This document shows, one piece after another, positions 36,231 to 45,210 of a DNA stretch of 64,000 nt. Source of the DNA: Streptomyces sp. CBMA156 (GTDB taxonomy: Bacteria > Actinomycetota > Actinomycetes > Streptomycetales > Streptomycetaceae); the NCBI RefSeq assembly GCF_014596515.1, contig NZ_MSJQ01000291.1, positions 1 to 64,000 on the forward strand. Direction: 5' to 3'. Made by a program: the position numbers and the translations under genes. The notes beneath the pieces were generated by a model, which saw only the letters and a program-made list of their open reading frames with translations, did not search any database and had not been told where the DNA came from. Numbering within the stretch: the stretch's first letter is position 1; each line of letters begins with the position of its first letter.

Positions 36231-36308
36231 TCGAATGACCTATCGCTTCCTTTGGATGGACAGGTTAGTATCTATGGATACTTATGCAACTCCGAGTGTC
36301 CATAGGAG
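36231..36308 (+). promoter_or_regulatory. AT-rich polymerase-gene leader with motif and palindromes
   Basis: TCGAATGACC starts at 36231. Downstream is CTTCCTTTGG, then the perfect hyphenated palindrome AGTATC-TATG-GATACT (36267-36282), nested between ATGGACA (36256-36262) and TGTCCAT (36297-36303). The palindrome could be an operator. AGGAG (36304-36308) is the ribosome site, 11 bases before the GTG. The stretch is among the most AT-rich of the window. Confidence 0.5.
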
Positions 36309-36319
36309 CTTGATTAGTA

Positions 36320-39300
36320 GTGAAGAAGGCACACGGACTGCGCAGATACTTCTACGAGTACGTCTACTACAAGGCAGTCGAGCAAGCCCGGGAACAGACC
36401 GGACAGGTCATTCCGATCTCCCAGGCCAAAGCGATCCGCGCCCGGGTCGACGAGCTCCTCGGCCGGCAGGGCACCGCGCTGGCCGACCCGCAGCTGGGCG
36501 TCACCGACTGCCTCACCGCCATCGACCAGGCACTCGGCGAGCGGGTGGCCGGCTACGAGCCGCAGTTCGGTGACCACTCCCCGCGGAACGAGCGCTACCA
36601 GCAGTCGCAGCGGGAGTTCACCCGCGCCACCGGCGTCGGTACCCAGGTGGACCCGAAGTCGGCCCGGCTGCCGATCAGCCCCTACGACCCCCGCTGGTCC
36701 GAACGCGCGACGGTGAAGCGCGCCGGGACTGCGCTGGTACACCTGCCGGACGAGACGATCGGACGCGTGGCCGACGGTGAGGTGGAGACCCTGGCCGACC
36801 CTCGGCGCGGAAACATGGCGCTCTGGCGCATCGACGACGAGGGCAGGCCGTTCGAGGCAGGCCGCGCGATGACGAGCGACGACGCCGCCGGACTCACCAC
36901 ACTGATGGACAAGATGAGCCAGCGGGAATACGACCAGGTCCGCGAGTGGGTCATCGACGGCGGCCGGACCCCGCAGACCAACCACGTCGACCGCAACCGC
37001 TTCATGTCCCGGCGCGCCGTGGCGCGCTCGGCGGCACTGCTCGAAGAGCTGAAAGCTCAGGGCGTGTCCTACGAGGTGATGCGCGACCGCGAGCCGGGCC
37101 AGATCAAGGCGAGGATCGCCGGGACCGGCATGGAGATCCGCCTCATCGACACGCGCCAGGAGGAGTACGCCGGGGCCCGGATCTACGACAACGGCACCGT
37201 ACTGCGCTACTCGACGAACTACCGGGTCCCCGGCAGCATGGCGGTCTACTCCCCCTCGCCGACGGAAGCTGTCCAGCTGCTGCGCTTCGCCCAGGGCCAT
37301 CGCGTCGAGCGCACGGATCTGCCGGGGCACGCCGCCGGTGGGACCGGCACAACGCACCAGGAACGCGGCCGCGCCCGCACGGTGGTGAATGTACCCGACA
37401 GCTACCACGTCGACCGCGAGTCGATGTTCGTGGTCGGCGACTACACGGTCCCCGGCGAGTCCGGCCCCCGGCCCGGGGCGAAGGTGATGCTGCGCCGGGA
37501 CGCGAAGAACCGCTCGCTGCCGGCCTTCTTCATCGACGCCGAGCCAGCCGAGGCCTATGCGAAGGCCGCCGTCGAGAGTGCTCGGGCGAACCTGCAGGCA
37601 GCCCTTGGCGTCGAGCACCTCATTGCTCGTGCCGAGGACGAGCTGGAGAGAACCGGCGGACAACTGGATGCGATCGAGCCGCCGGAGTACTCGGCTGACG
37701 CCGAGGTCGCTGCGATTCAGCGCTCATACTGGGACGTGCTCACCGGCGCGAACAGCGACCTGCTGCGCCCGGGCGCGACCGAAGAGATGTACCAGGAGCG
37801 CCTGGAGGAGATCGGCGAGCTACAGCCTGGGGAGGTGCCCGAGATGGGCAACCTCGCCTACGGCGGCACCGCCGTCGAGAAGGTCCGACAGCACGCCGAA
37901 GACATCCCCTTCGAACTCATCGGGACCTGGGAGGCCCAGCCCCACCACATCAACGGCGAGTGGGTCGACCAGCGCTTCAACCCGGACCGGGTGGCACGGT
38001 ACATGACCAGCCCCACTGGGCAGTGGTCGAACCTCGACAACCTCGCCTCGGCGCTTCGTCGCTGCGGGGTCTCCCCCGACGAGGTGATGGGCTCTACCTT
38101 CCAGACGACCCGGTTCAAGGACCGGCTCGTCCGCTTCAACGCCGAGCGCTCCGTACCGATCGCCGATCACGAGTCTGCGTTCATACGGCGCGTCGGGGTC
38201 ACCGTGCGTGACAGCATCGAGCGCAACGCGGCGACGGTCTCCGAGATCCTGATCGACGAGCAGGGCGTCATCCGCTGGAGCGGCGAGAAGCTGCGCCGTG
38301 ACGGCAAGGGGAGCCCGATCTCGGGCGAGATCGGTCAGGTCTTCGATGTCGGCGAGTACGGCGAAGTCACCACCGCCTTCGCCAGCGGGAGCAACGCCCT
38401 GGTCGTGCCGGGCTACGAGGCCACGATCACGGCCCAGGCTCCGGGCGAGGCTCCGACATCGGTCGAGGAACGCACCCGCCTGCGCGGCTACGAGCAGCTC
38501 ATGCACGAGCGCATCCAGTACCAGATCGCCGGCGACCTCATCTCCGGACGCAGCGTGACCGGCGAGCCCTCCTCCCTCAACGCGGTCTACTCACAGCTGT
38601 ACGGCACCAAGCACCCGGTCGACTTCATCGAGCGCGCCACCACGTACCGGCTCGACGAGTCCACCGGCGAGCTCACGGGGCACCTGGACGAGTGGACGGC
38701 CGCGACCCTGCAGACCGAGGCGCGTCGTGTGCGCTACTCCAACGAGATCAAGGCAGGCTCGACGATCTACGCCGAGTACCGGGCCCAGCGCGACCGAACC
38801 GACCCGGCTGACGACAACCGCTTCGACGCCTGGCGGCTCACCGGCGGGCGGAACATGACGGTGCTCACCGGCAAGGACCGGAACAACGTCGTCGCGCCCA
38901 GCGGCTACTTCGACCCGGTGATGACCGGTGGCGCGACCAACCAGGGCATCGTGCGGTACCTGACCACTCAAGCCCGGGTCGACGCCGACGGCCGGATCGC
39001 ACCAGGGGACGACAGCGTGGGCGGACAGCGTGCACCGCTCATGGCTCTCCCCGAGCTCGAGACGCTGCGGTACGACCCGTTCGACCGCCAGCAGATGACG
39101 GCCTCGACGATCATGCAGTCGTCTGAGGTCACCGCGCCGGCGAAGACGGCGCTGATGACCTTCGGTGGTTGGACGGCCGACGATCCGATCGTGGTGTCGA
39201 AGGAGTTCGCCGAGCGCCACCGCATCCGCGGGGCCGGCGGCCGGGAACGCGATCTCGTCGTAGGCGACAAGATCTCGGACCTGCACGGCAACAAGGGCGT

Positions 39301-41866
39301 GATCTCACTGATCGTCGACCGGGACATGCTGCTGCAGGACGCGCAGGAGCAGGATGTCGTCGAGGAGGTCAACTGGTTCCGGGCCAACCCGGGCCTGGAC
39401 GTGGTGATGAGCCCGTTCAGCCTGATCTCCCGGCGCAACGCGGGCTCGGCCCGCGAACTGATGAACGGGAACGTCTCCGACCTGCGCTCGCCCGACGGAG
39501 AACTGCGGCCGAATGCCCTGGGCGAAATGCGCTTCGTGGTCACCCACATGGCCGTCGACGAGAAGACGAAGATCTACGACGACCAGCAGGTGCGTGCCGG
39601 AAAGGGCCGTAAGGCCTCCTCCCAGCTGGCCTGGGCCCTCCAGTCTCAGGACTGCCCGGCGATCATGCACGAGTTCTACGGCCACAACAGCGGGGCCGAA
39701 TCGAACCTGCGCGAGTATCTGCTGGTGACCGGCATGGACATGGCGGCTGACGGCACACTGCGGGTGATCGGCCAGACCGAAAGCCTCGACGAGCGCCCCG
39801 AGCGCCGGTTCATCCCGATGCCCGGGCTGCTGCGCACCCAGCCCCGCAAGGTGGGCCAGCTCCCGGGACTCAACGCCACGGCGATGCGCAAATCCTTCGG
39901 CGCCCTCATCGGCGACCGCGGCGGCGACATGGAGATTCCGTTCCCGCTCACCTATCCGACCGGTGAGCGAACCGAGACGGTGAGCGCGAACTCGTGGAAG
40001 CTGCCGGTGATGTCCTCGCATCTGCGCAGCGGCCAGGAGTTCGAGGACGGGTCCTCCGTCACGCACGACTACACCCGCGGCTACCAGGACGTCTTCGTCG
40101 AGGCCTGCCGCTACCGCTACATGGCCGAGCAGCTCGCCGGCCAGGGCCTGTCCGCGGAGAAGCGCGTCGAGGTGCGCCACGGTATGAGTGAGTCGGTCTC
40201 GCGCGCTCAGCGCGCCTTCGAGGCGATCACGACCGACGTGCGGAACCGGGTACTGACAGGCAAGAACAACATCTTCAAGACCGGGCTGATGGCCTCGCGG
40301 CTCACCGACTCGGCGACGATGGTGTGGACCTCAGACCCGCGACTGGACGTCGACCAAGTCGCGCTCAGCTCGGTCAAGGCCGAGCAACTGGGGCTGGCCG
40401 AGGGCGACCACGCGCTCGTGTGGCGTGACCCGGTGCTTCGTGACGCCGGCGTGCGCTACATGCGGGTCGCGATCGATGACCGGCTCACCGGCGCCGCGAT
40501 CAACCCGGTGATGGACGCCTGCTTCGACGGCGACTTCGACGGCGACGCCGTCGCGGTGGTGAAGCTGCACAGCGAGGCCGCCAAGGCTGAGGCCCTGGCG
40601 AAGCTCTCGGTGCCTGCCAACCTGCTGGACACCGGCGTGGTCAAGGGCGATGGCTCGCACCCGCTGGCCATGCAGGTTTCTCTGGACACCCAGGTCGCAC
40701 TCTCCAAGGACGTTGCACTGGCTGAGGAGTTTCAGAGTTCGCGGAGCGAGGCGAACCGGCTCCGGCTGCAGGCGCTCACGGGCGCAGAGCAGCCGGAGGA
40801 CATCACGCTCGCCCAGCAGGTCGTGACGGAGGAGCTGAGCGTGCTGTACCGCCAGGCGCAGCGCGGCGAGTTCGGTGCGGCGCTGACGTTCTCGGATCCC
40901 GAGGCGCACCTGCAGAGTGTGCGCGAGGTCTGTGTCGAGACCGGTGCCAAGGGGAGTGAGAAGAAGCTCACCGACTACGCCCGGAACCTTGGCGATGCGC
41001 AGGGCACACCTGGCATCACGCAGGCCGACCAGGAAGCCTCGATGTTCGCCACGGCGATCAAGGCCCACGGCACCGGTCTGGGCGGCTCATTCAGCCAGCG
41101 CGCCGTTCGCGCGCTGCGCGGCGAGGACCTCAAGGCCGTCCTGGAGGTTACCTACCCGGTGACCCAGTCGATTCTGCAAGCCAAGCACGACGCTGCCGAG
41201 GCCCGGCACAAGTACGCGATGCTCCAGGGCCCCGGCCGCGATCTCTGGAGGGGCCGCAGCATCGCGCACGTCGGCCCGGGCCAGTGGCGCACGGCGCTCC
41301 TCGACGGTGAGCCCGTCCAGGCCACGGCTGAGGAGTGGGAGAAACAGTTCATTGAGTTCTACGAGTCCAAGGAGGGCTTCGGAGTCACGGTCAACCCGGA
41401 CTATGTGGCCCGCGTGGCCGGTGCGCTGGAGGACCCGAAGACCGGCCTCATCCGCAACTTGGAGGAAGACGCGTCGCTGCGGGGCACCGTGATGGACCGG
41501 ATGGCCTATGGCGGCGCCTTCGCCGATCTGGTCGAGGCCGCCAGGAACCGCGAGAGCGTCTACGAAGGCGAGAAGAACGAGCAGTTCGCATCCTCGGGGA
41601 CACGGAAGGCTCGGACACAGTTGTCCCGGCAGCTCGACCGGCTTGGCGCCGCCGAGACACACAGCCTGGACAACGCCGTGATCGCTGTCGACGACTCGGT
41701 GGTCAAGCGCGACGTGATCTCTCAGAACGCGGATGCCTCCCGCACTCGCGGCGCGCATCGCCGCTCTGCGCATGCCGTGCGCGTGGGCGCGGCGCGTCGG
41801 GTGTACACGCCGAGCATCGAGATCGACCAGCCGCAGGGCGACGGCGACTACGGGATGGGGTATTGA
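36320..41866 (+). CDS. Single-chain two-barrel DNA-dependent RNA polymerase (fused beta/beta'-like)
   Basis: The 1848-residue protein carries both double-psi beta-barrel signatures of multisubunit-type RNA polymerases. The beta-type barrel has GDKISDLHGNKGVIS with both conserved lysines (K984, K992). It is preceded by FDRQQMTASTIMQSS and FGGWTADDPIVVSKEFA and followed by MSPFSLISRRNAGSA, all in beta-subunit order. The beta'-type barrel follows GKNNIFKTGLMASRLTDSA (about 1314) and has DACFDGDFDGDAVAVV with the metal-binding aspartates D1405, D1407 and D1409. The catalytic centre thus looks intact. The roughly 900 residues before it are unfamiliar. The chain is far shorter than beta plus beta', and no alpha, omega or sigma gene is nearby. 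Related single-chain enzymes are known from phages and prophages (YonO, crAss-like). The start is a GTG with AGGAG 11 bases upstream. A gene for a 574-residue protein starts one base after its stop. Confidence 0.9.
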   Translation: MKKAHGLRRYFYEYVYYKAVEQAREQTGQVIPISQAKAIRARVDELLGRQGTALADPQLGVTDCLTAIDQALGERVAGYEPQFGDHSPRNERYQQSQREFTRATGVGTQVDPKSARLPISPYDPRWSERATVKRAGTALVHLPDETIGRVADGEVETLADPRRGNMALWRIDDEGRPFEAGRAMTSDDAAGLTTLMDKMSQREYDQVREWVIDGGRTPQTNHVDRNRFMSRRAVARSAALLEELKAQGVSYEVMRDREPGQIKARIAGTGMEIRLIDTRQEEYAGARIYDNGTVLRYSTNYRVPGSMAVYSPSPTEAVQLLRFAQGHRVERTDLPGHAAGGTGTTHQERGRARTVVNVPDSYHVDRESMFVVGDYTVPGESGPRPGAKVMLRRDAKNRSLPAFFIDAEPAEAYAKAAVESARANLQAALGVEHLIARAEDELERTGGQLDAIEPPEYSADAEVAAIQRSYWDVLTGANSDLLRPGATEEMYQERLEEIGELQPGEVPEMGNLAYGGTAVEKVRQHAEDIPFELIGTWEAQPHHINGEWVDQRFNPDRVARYMTSPTGQWSNLDNLASALRRCGVSPDEVMGSTFQTTRFKDRLVRFNAERSVPIADHESAFIRRVGVTVRDSIERNAATVSEILIDEQGVIRWSGEKLRRDGKGSPISGEIGQVFDVGEYGEVTTAFASGSNALVVPGYEATITAQAPGEAPTSVEERTRLRGYEQLMHERIQYQIAGDLISGRSVTGEPSSLNAVYSQLYGTKHPVDFIERATTYRLDESTGELTGHLDEWTAATLQTEARRVRYSNEIKAGSTIYAEYRAQRDRTDPADDNRFDAWRLTGGRNMTVLTGKDRNNVVAPSGYFDPVMTGGATNQGIVRYLTTQARVDADGRIAPGDDSVGGQRAPLMALPELETLRYDPFDRQQMTASTIMQSSEVTAPAKTALMTFGGWTADDPIVVSKEFAERHRIRGAGGRERDLVVGDKISDLHGNKGVISLIVDRDMLLQDAQEQDVVEEVNWFRANPGLDVVMSPFSLISRRNAGSARELMNGNVSDLRSPDGELRPNALGEMRFVVTHMAVDEKTKIYDDQQVRAGKGRKASSQLAWALQSQDCPAIMHEFYGHNSGAESNLREYLLVTGMDMAADGTLRVIGQTESLDERPERRFIPMPGLLRTQPRKVGQLPGLNATAMRKSFGALIGDRGGDMEIPFPLTYPTGERTETVSANSWKLPVMSSHLRSGQEFEDGSSVTHDYTRGYQDVFVEACRYRYMAEQLAGQGLSAEKRVEVRHGMSESVSRAQRAFEAITTDVRNRVLTGKNNIFKTGLMASRLTDSATMVWTSDPRLDVDQVALSSVKAEQLGLAEGDHALVWRDPVLRDAGVRYMRVAIDDRLTGAAINPVMDACFDGDFDGDAVAVVKLHSEAAKAEALAKLSVPANLLDTGVVKGDGSHPLAMQVSLDTQVALSKDVALAEEFQSSRSEANRLRLQALTGAEQPEDITLAQQVVTEELSVLYRQAQRGEFGAALTFSDPEAHLQSVREVCVETGAKGSEKKLTDYARNLGDAQGTPGITQADQEASMFATAIKAHGTGLGGSFSQRAVRALRGEDLKAVLEVTYPVTQSILQAKHDAAEARHKYAMLQGPGRDLWRGRSIAHVGPGQWRTALLDGEPVQATAEEWEKQFIEFYESKEGFGVTVNPDYVARVAGALEDPKTGLIRNLEEDASLRGTVMDRMAYGGAFADLVEAARNRESVYEGEKNEQFASSGTRKARTQLSRQLDRLGAAETHSLDNAVIAVDDSVVKRDVISQNADASRTRGAHRRSAHAVRVGAARRVYTPSIEIDQPQGDGDYGMGY

Positions 41867-41867
41867 G

Positions 41868-43592
41868 ATGGCACAGTACAAGGAGCTGGGAACGGGCCCC
41901 CCAGGTCGTCGGCGCGCGGCCAAGGTGCTTCCCGTGGGCGACGATCGGCATCAGGCCGATGAGCCCGGAGGCAGCGCGTATGCCAAGTCGGACTCGCGCT
42001 CGGACGAGCCGATCGACGCTGAAGTGATCGGCGAGCCGGGACCGGAGGACGCCGACGGTGCGCGCGTCTGGCGCGATCGTCTCCGGGGCCGTACCCGAGG
42101 GTTCTTCGGTAGGAAGACCCGGGAGCGGATGGTCGACCGTGAGCGCTTGCACCGGATCGACGTCGACCGGGCCGAGGACGAGAGCGAGATCCTGAATCAG
42201 CGCGAGCAGCTGCTCAAGCTCCGGGCGGAAACACGGCTGGCCGGTGAGAAGTACATGGCCTCGCTACGGGACTCGAAGCTGTTGGTGCCTGGCTTCAACG
42301 ACGAGGAGCGGACGCGGGATCTCGGCGTCATGCATCACGTCTACATGCAGATGATGATGCAGTCGTGTCTCAAGCCGCTCTCGCGCGGCGTGAATGCCAA
42401 CTCGATCATCCAGGCGGTCGGCATGGTGATGACGATGCGGATGCTCGCCCCGGACTTCAGGGAGGAGATGGACAGCTACCTCCAGCCTCTCAAGGACAAG
42501 ATCCAGGAGCGCATCGACACCAGGACCCGTGGCCTGGTCGCCTCTGCCGAGATCGGCATCGCACACCGGCAGAGGATCTTCCATGACGTGCCGAGCGACG
42601 CCCGGCGCGAGCGCCTCGTCGGCAGCACGGATCCGCGTGACCACCTGACGAAGAAGTGGCGCAAGCGCTTCGACGCCATGCAGCACCGTGAGCGCGGCAA
42701 CCGGGAGATGTTCACTCCGGACTCGGCAGCCATGACCGAGGTCGCACTCATGGAGAACGCCTTCTGGAAGATGCGTGAGCCGAGCGCGGACGCCGGCCTG
42801 ATCCGCGACAGCTACCGGGCAATGCGCAAGCGGCTGCACGAGCAGACGAGTGAGGACGGCCTGGAGCGCCAGGAGGTCGTCCAGCGCGCGCGACGGATCA
42901 TCGGTGAGCGGATGGAGTACGAGCCCGAGCTGCGCACGATGTTCAACGGCGTGGCCCACGGCCGGATCGTCAAGGCACCGACGCACGAGGAGCGGATCGC
43001 GGGCTCGGACCGTGTCCGTACGGTGTGGAGCGGGGAGTTCGACGACCAGCTGGGCCGGCGTCTGCCCGAGGACGCGATGTTCACGCTACGCCGACCCATG
43101 GACGCGGACGCCCACCAGATCCAGCTCGCCGAGACGATGAGGACCTCGCTGCTCGACGCGATGGGCCGCGGCGACCAAGAGGGCTACGGGGGCACCATGC
43201 TCGGCTACCTGGTCGGCTTCGCGGCACAGAAACAGGGGCTGGACACCAGCGGGCTGCCCGACATACTCCAGCACCGCCTGGACCAGTCCGAGGTGATGAT
43301 CGCGAGCATGGACATCGACGGCCTGCCGCCCGAGGACCGGCAGCGGGTCTACTCCAACGCGTACGTCGATGCGATGGAGGCAGTGAACGAGAAGTACCCG
43401 GATCTTGAGGCCGAGCTGCAGCGGAGCCTCGGAGAGAACTGGCAGCAGACGCTGCAGGCCGCGGTCGACGACCCGGGTGTCTTCTTCGAGGAGCAGCGGC
43501 GCACGCCGCAGTCGCGCCCTACTGGTCCGTCGGCCGAGCAGCAAGCCAGCCCGCAGGATGAGGCCGGTTCCGAGGACTACCAGCCCGCCTGA
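41868..43592 (+). CDS. Unknown protein encoded directly after the RNA polymerase
   Basis: The ATG at 41868 follows the polymerase stop by one base, and its ribosome site GGGATGGGG is inside the polymerase gene, so expression is coupled. The 574-residue protein has a disordered basic N-terminus, a helical charged region (ERLHRIDVDRAEDESEILNQ), a Met-rich segment (HHVYMQMMMQSC, then VGMVMTMRML) and a Pro/Gln/Glu-rich tail. It has no membrane span and no known catalytic motif. Tight linkage makes it the best candidate for a polymerase partner, such as a promoter-recognition or assembly factor. That role is inference. Confidence 0.8.
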   Translation: MAQYKELGTGPPGRRRAAKVLPVGDDRHQADEPGGSAYAKSDSRSDEPIDAEVIGEPGPEDADGARVWRDRLRGRTRGFFGRKTRERMVDRERLHRIDVDRAEDESEILNQREQLLKLRAETRLAGEKYMASLRDSKLLVPGFNDEERTRDLGVMHHVYMQMMMQSCLKPLSRGVNANSIIQAVGMVMTMRMLAPDFREEMDSYLQPLKDKIQERIDTRTRGLVASAEIGIAHRQRIFHDVPSDARRERLVGSTDPRDHLTKKWRKRFDAMQHRERGNREMFTPDSAAMTEVALMENAFWKMREPSADAGLIRDSYRAMRKRLHEQTSEDGLERQEVVQRARRIIGERMEYEPELRTMFNGVAHGRIVKAPTHEERIAGSDRVRTVWSGEFDDQLGRRLPEDAMFTLRRPMDADAHQIQLAETMRTSLLDAMGRGDQEGYGGTMLGYLVGFAAQKQGLDTSGLPDILQHRLDQSEVMIASMDIDGLPPEDRQRVYSNAYVDAMEAVNEKYPDLEAELQRSLGENWQQTLQAAVDDPGVFFEEQRRTPQSRPTGPSAEQQASPQDEAGSEDYQPA

Positions 43593-43634
43593 GGACGATC
43601 CGAGAAACGCGAACAAGGAGCAGGAGGAGGGGTC

Positions 43635-44000
43635 ATGCGCCAGGAACAGAGTGAGGAACAGCAGGTCAGGTTCGGATCTCGTTTCGCGCGGATGTTCGGC
43701 TACGTCACGCCGGAGGACCGGAGCCGATGGGAGCAGCAGCGGGCGCAGAACAAGCCGCACGCCAACGCGATCAAGCATGGCGCGAAGTCGTCACTGAGCT
43801 CGATGGTGGAGTTCGGGGAGCGCAACATCGGCGCGAAGCTCGACGCGGCCCACCGCGTGGCGGCGCAGCAGCGGTTCGAGGAGTCCCACAACAAGGTCGT
43901 GAACCAGCGCCACGATCCGTACACGCGGAACATCATCGAGTCGATCGACTATGAGCCCAAGGACGGCCGAGAGGAGATCGAGCCAGATCTGGAGCTCTAG
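43635..44000 (+). CDS. Small basic/acidic hypothetical protein, third gene of the polymerase operon
   Basis: A GGAGGAGG site lies close before the ATG. The 121-residue protein is hydrophilic, with RFGSRFARMFGYVTPEDRSR near the start and an acidic end (EIEPDLEL). It has no cysteine, no membrane span and no recognised fold. It lies 42 bases after the previous gene and before an independently regulated HU-like gene. It may be an accessory factor of the same operon. Confidence 0.7.
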   Translation: MRQEQSEEQQVRFGSRFARMFGYVTPEDRSRWEQQRAQNKPHANAIKHGAKSSLSSMVEFGERNIGAKLDAAHRVAAQQRFEESHNKVVNQRHDPYTRNIIESIDYEPKDGREEIEPDLEL

Positions 44001-44096
44001 TCGAATGAGTCGACATAAACGTTGTGAGTGCACTCGAAAAGCTCAACCACCCTTCTCGGCTCGTGCTTATCTTCGCTAGACTGATCTATAAGCGAA
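44001..44096 (+). promoter_or_regulatory. Leader of the HU-like gene with shared motif and inverted repeat
   Basis: TCGAATGAGTCGAC starts at 44001. TAGACT lies at 44077-44082 and is flanked by the inverted repeat TTCGCT (44072-44077) and AGCGAA (44091-44096), so the -10-like box sits inside a possible operator. The start codon is 51 bases further on. The segment is AT-rich. Confidence 0.5.
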
Positions 44097-44133
44097 ACGG
44101 CGGCGTGAACGGTGATAGGGGCAGGGTGTAGGC

Positions 44134-44514
44134 ATGGAGACGACGAATCCGCGTGTCAGCAAGCGCGAGTTCATCTCGCGGGTCGCGACTCGTAGCGAGC
44201 TGCCGATCCGGGTGGTGAACAAGGTGTACGAGTCGCTGCTCGGTGAACTCACGGGGGCGGTCAGCTGCGGGGAGGCGGTCATGCTCACGAGCTTCGGCCG
44301 CTTCTACCGACAGGACCACAAGGGCCACAAGGTGCGCTTCGGCAAGAGCAACGTCGACGACTACGTGGTTCTGAAGTTCTCCGCATCGAGCAGCTTCAAC
44401 CGCCGGCTGGGGGGCAACGAGGACGACATCTCACCGGATACCCACGGGGCGATCGAGGATGCCGACGAGTTCGAGAACATCACTGAGGATCGTGAGCTAC
44501 GGGCCGCACCGTAG
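44134..44514 (+). CDS. HU/IHF-family nucleoid-associated protein
   Basis: The 126-residue protein follows the HU layout: two N-terminal helices (KREFISRVATRSELPIRVVN and KVYESLLGELTGAVSCGEAV), then LTSFGRFYRQDHKGHKVRFG, the strand and DNA-contacting arm. The tail is acidic and extends about 30 residues beyond normal HU. Such proteins bend DNA and help relaxosome, replication or promoter architecture. It has its own promoter-like region and ends at a strong terminator, so it can be expressed independently of the polymerase operon. Confidence 0.85.
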   Translation: METTNPRVSKREFISRVATRSELPIRVVNKVYESLLGELTGAVSCGEAVMLTSFGRFYRQDHKGHKVRFGKSNVDDYVVLKFSASSSFNRRLGGNEDDISPDTHGAIEDADEFENITEDRELRAAP

Positions 44515-44535
44515 ACACGAAGAACCGGCAAAAGT

Positions 44536-44577
44536 GAGAACCCCCGTGATGCCCAAGCAGGCATCACGGGGGTTCTC
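44536..44577. terminator. Perfect 18-bp terminator between convergent blocks
   Basis: GAGAACCCCCGTGATGCC (44536-44553) and its exact complement at 44560-44577 enclose CAAGCA, followed by TTTCT. It ends the forward HU transcript and probably stops the reverse block as well. Confidence 0.9.
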
Positions 44578-44697
44578 TTTCTGGCGGGACGAGCCCAGTT
44601 GCAAGGCTCAACTGTCGACGATGGCGAAGACCGGCACGAGCACGATGACCAGGACGATGAACATGCCGGCCTCTGCGAGGTACAGGCGAGGTACAGG

Positions 44698-45210
44698 TCA
44701 CTCGAACTGGAAGTCAGGCTCGTTCGTGGATGACGTGTCGAGACTTCCGATCGAGCGCTGTCGGGGTCGCGAGGAACTTGCGATCGGCTCGCGCTGCGCA
44801 GCCAGCTCGGCAAGAGTGAAGCCCACAGGGCGACCCAGACGCTGGCCGGCCATGTAGTAGGCCTGCCCATCCGCACGTTCGCCAAGGGCGATGATCTCGC
44901 GGGTGACGGGCTCGCCCGGACGCTGGGGCGCGCGCTCCCGCCAGACGATCCGGTGCGAGGGCTTTGTACCCGGATCTGCGCCGACGTACGTGGTCTCGCA
45001 ATCGGAGAGGTCGGGATAACTGGACATGTACTCCAGCGGGTGCGTACTCGGCGCGCCCTGCTTGATCCGGCCCAGCTGATTGAGAGCCACCCTCAGGAGC
45101 CGGTCTTCCGACCCATGAGGGTGCATCACCGCAGCGTCATGGAGCGCCTGGAGGTCCTGCTTGAGACCGGCCGTCGGCAGGAGTCGGATGAGAAGCCGAC
45201 GCTCACTCAT
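44698..45210 (-). CDS. Putative toxin of a type II toxin-antitoxin pair
   Basis: The ATG at 45210 overlaps the antitoxin stop by eight bases. The 170-residue protein has a basic, hydrophobic N-terminus (MSERRLLIRLLPTAGLKQDL). A region of strands and basic residues follows (TKPSHRIVWRERAPQRPGEP, then TREIIALGERADGQAYYMAG), reminiscent of RelE/ParE-fold ribonuclease or gyrase toxins. The tail is Ser/Thr-rich. Its place directly after a Phd-like gene is the main support. The molecular target is unknown. Confidence 0.65.
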   Translation of the reverse strand: MSERRLLIRLLPTAGLKQDLQALHDAAVMHPHGSEDRLLRVALNQLGRIKQGAPSTHPLEYMSSYPDLSDCETTYVGADPGTKPSHRIVWRERAPQRPGEPVTREIIALGERADGQAYYMAGQRLGRPVGFTLAELAAQREPIASSSRPRQRSIGSLDTSSTNEPDFQFE

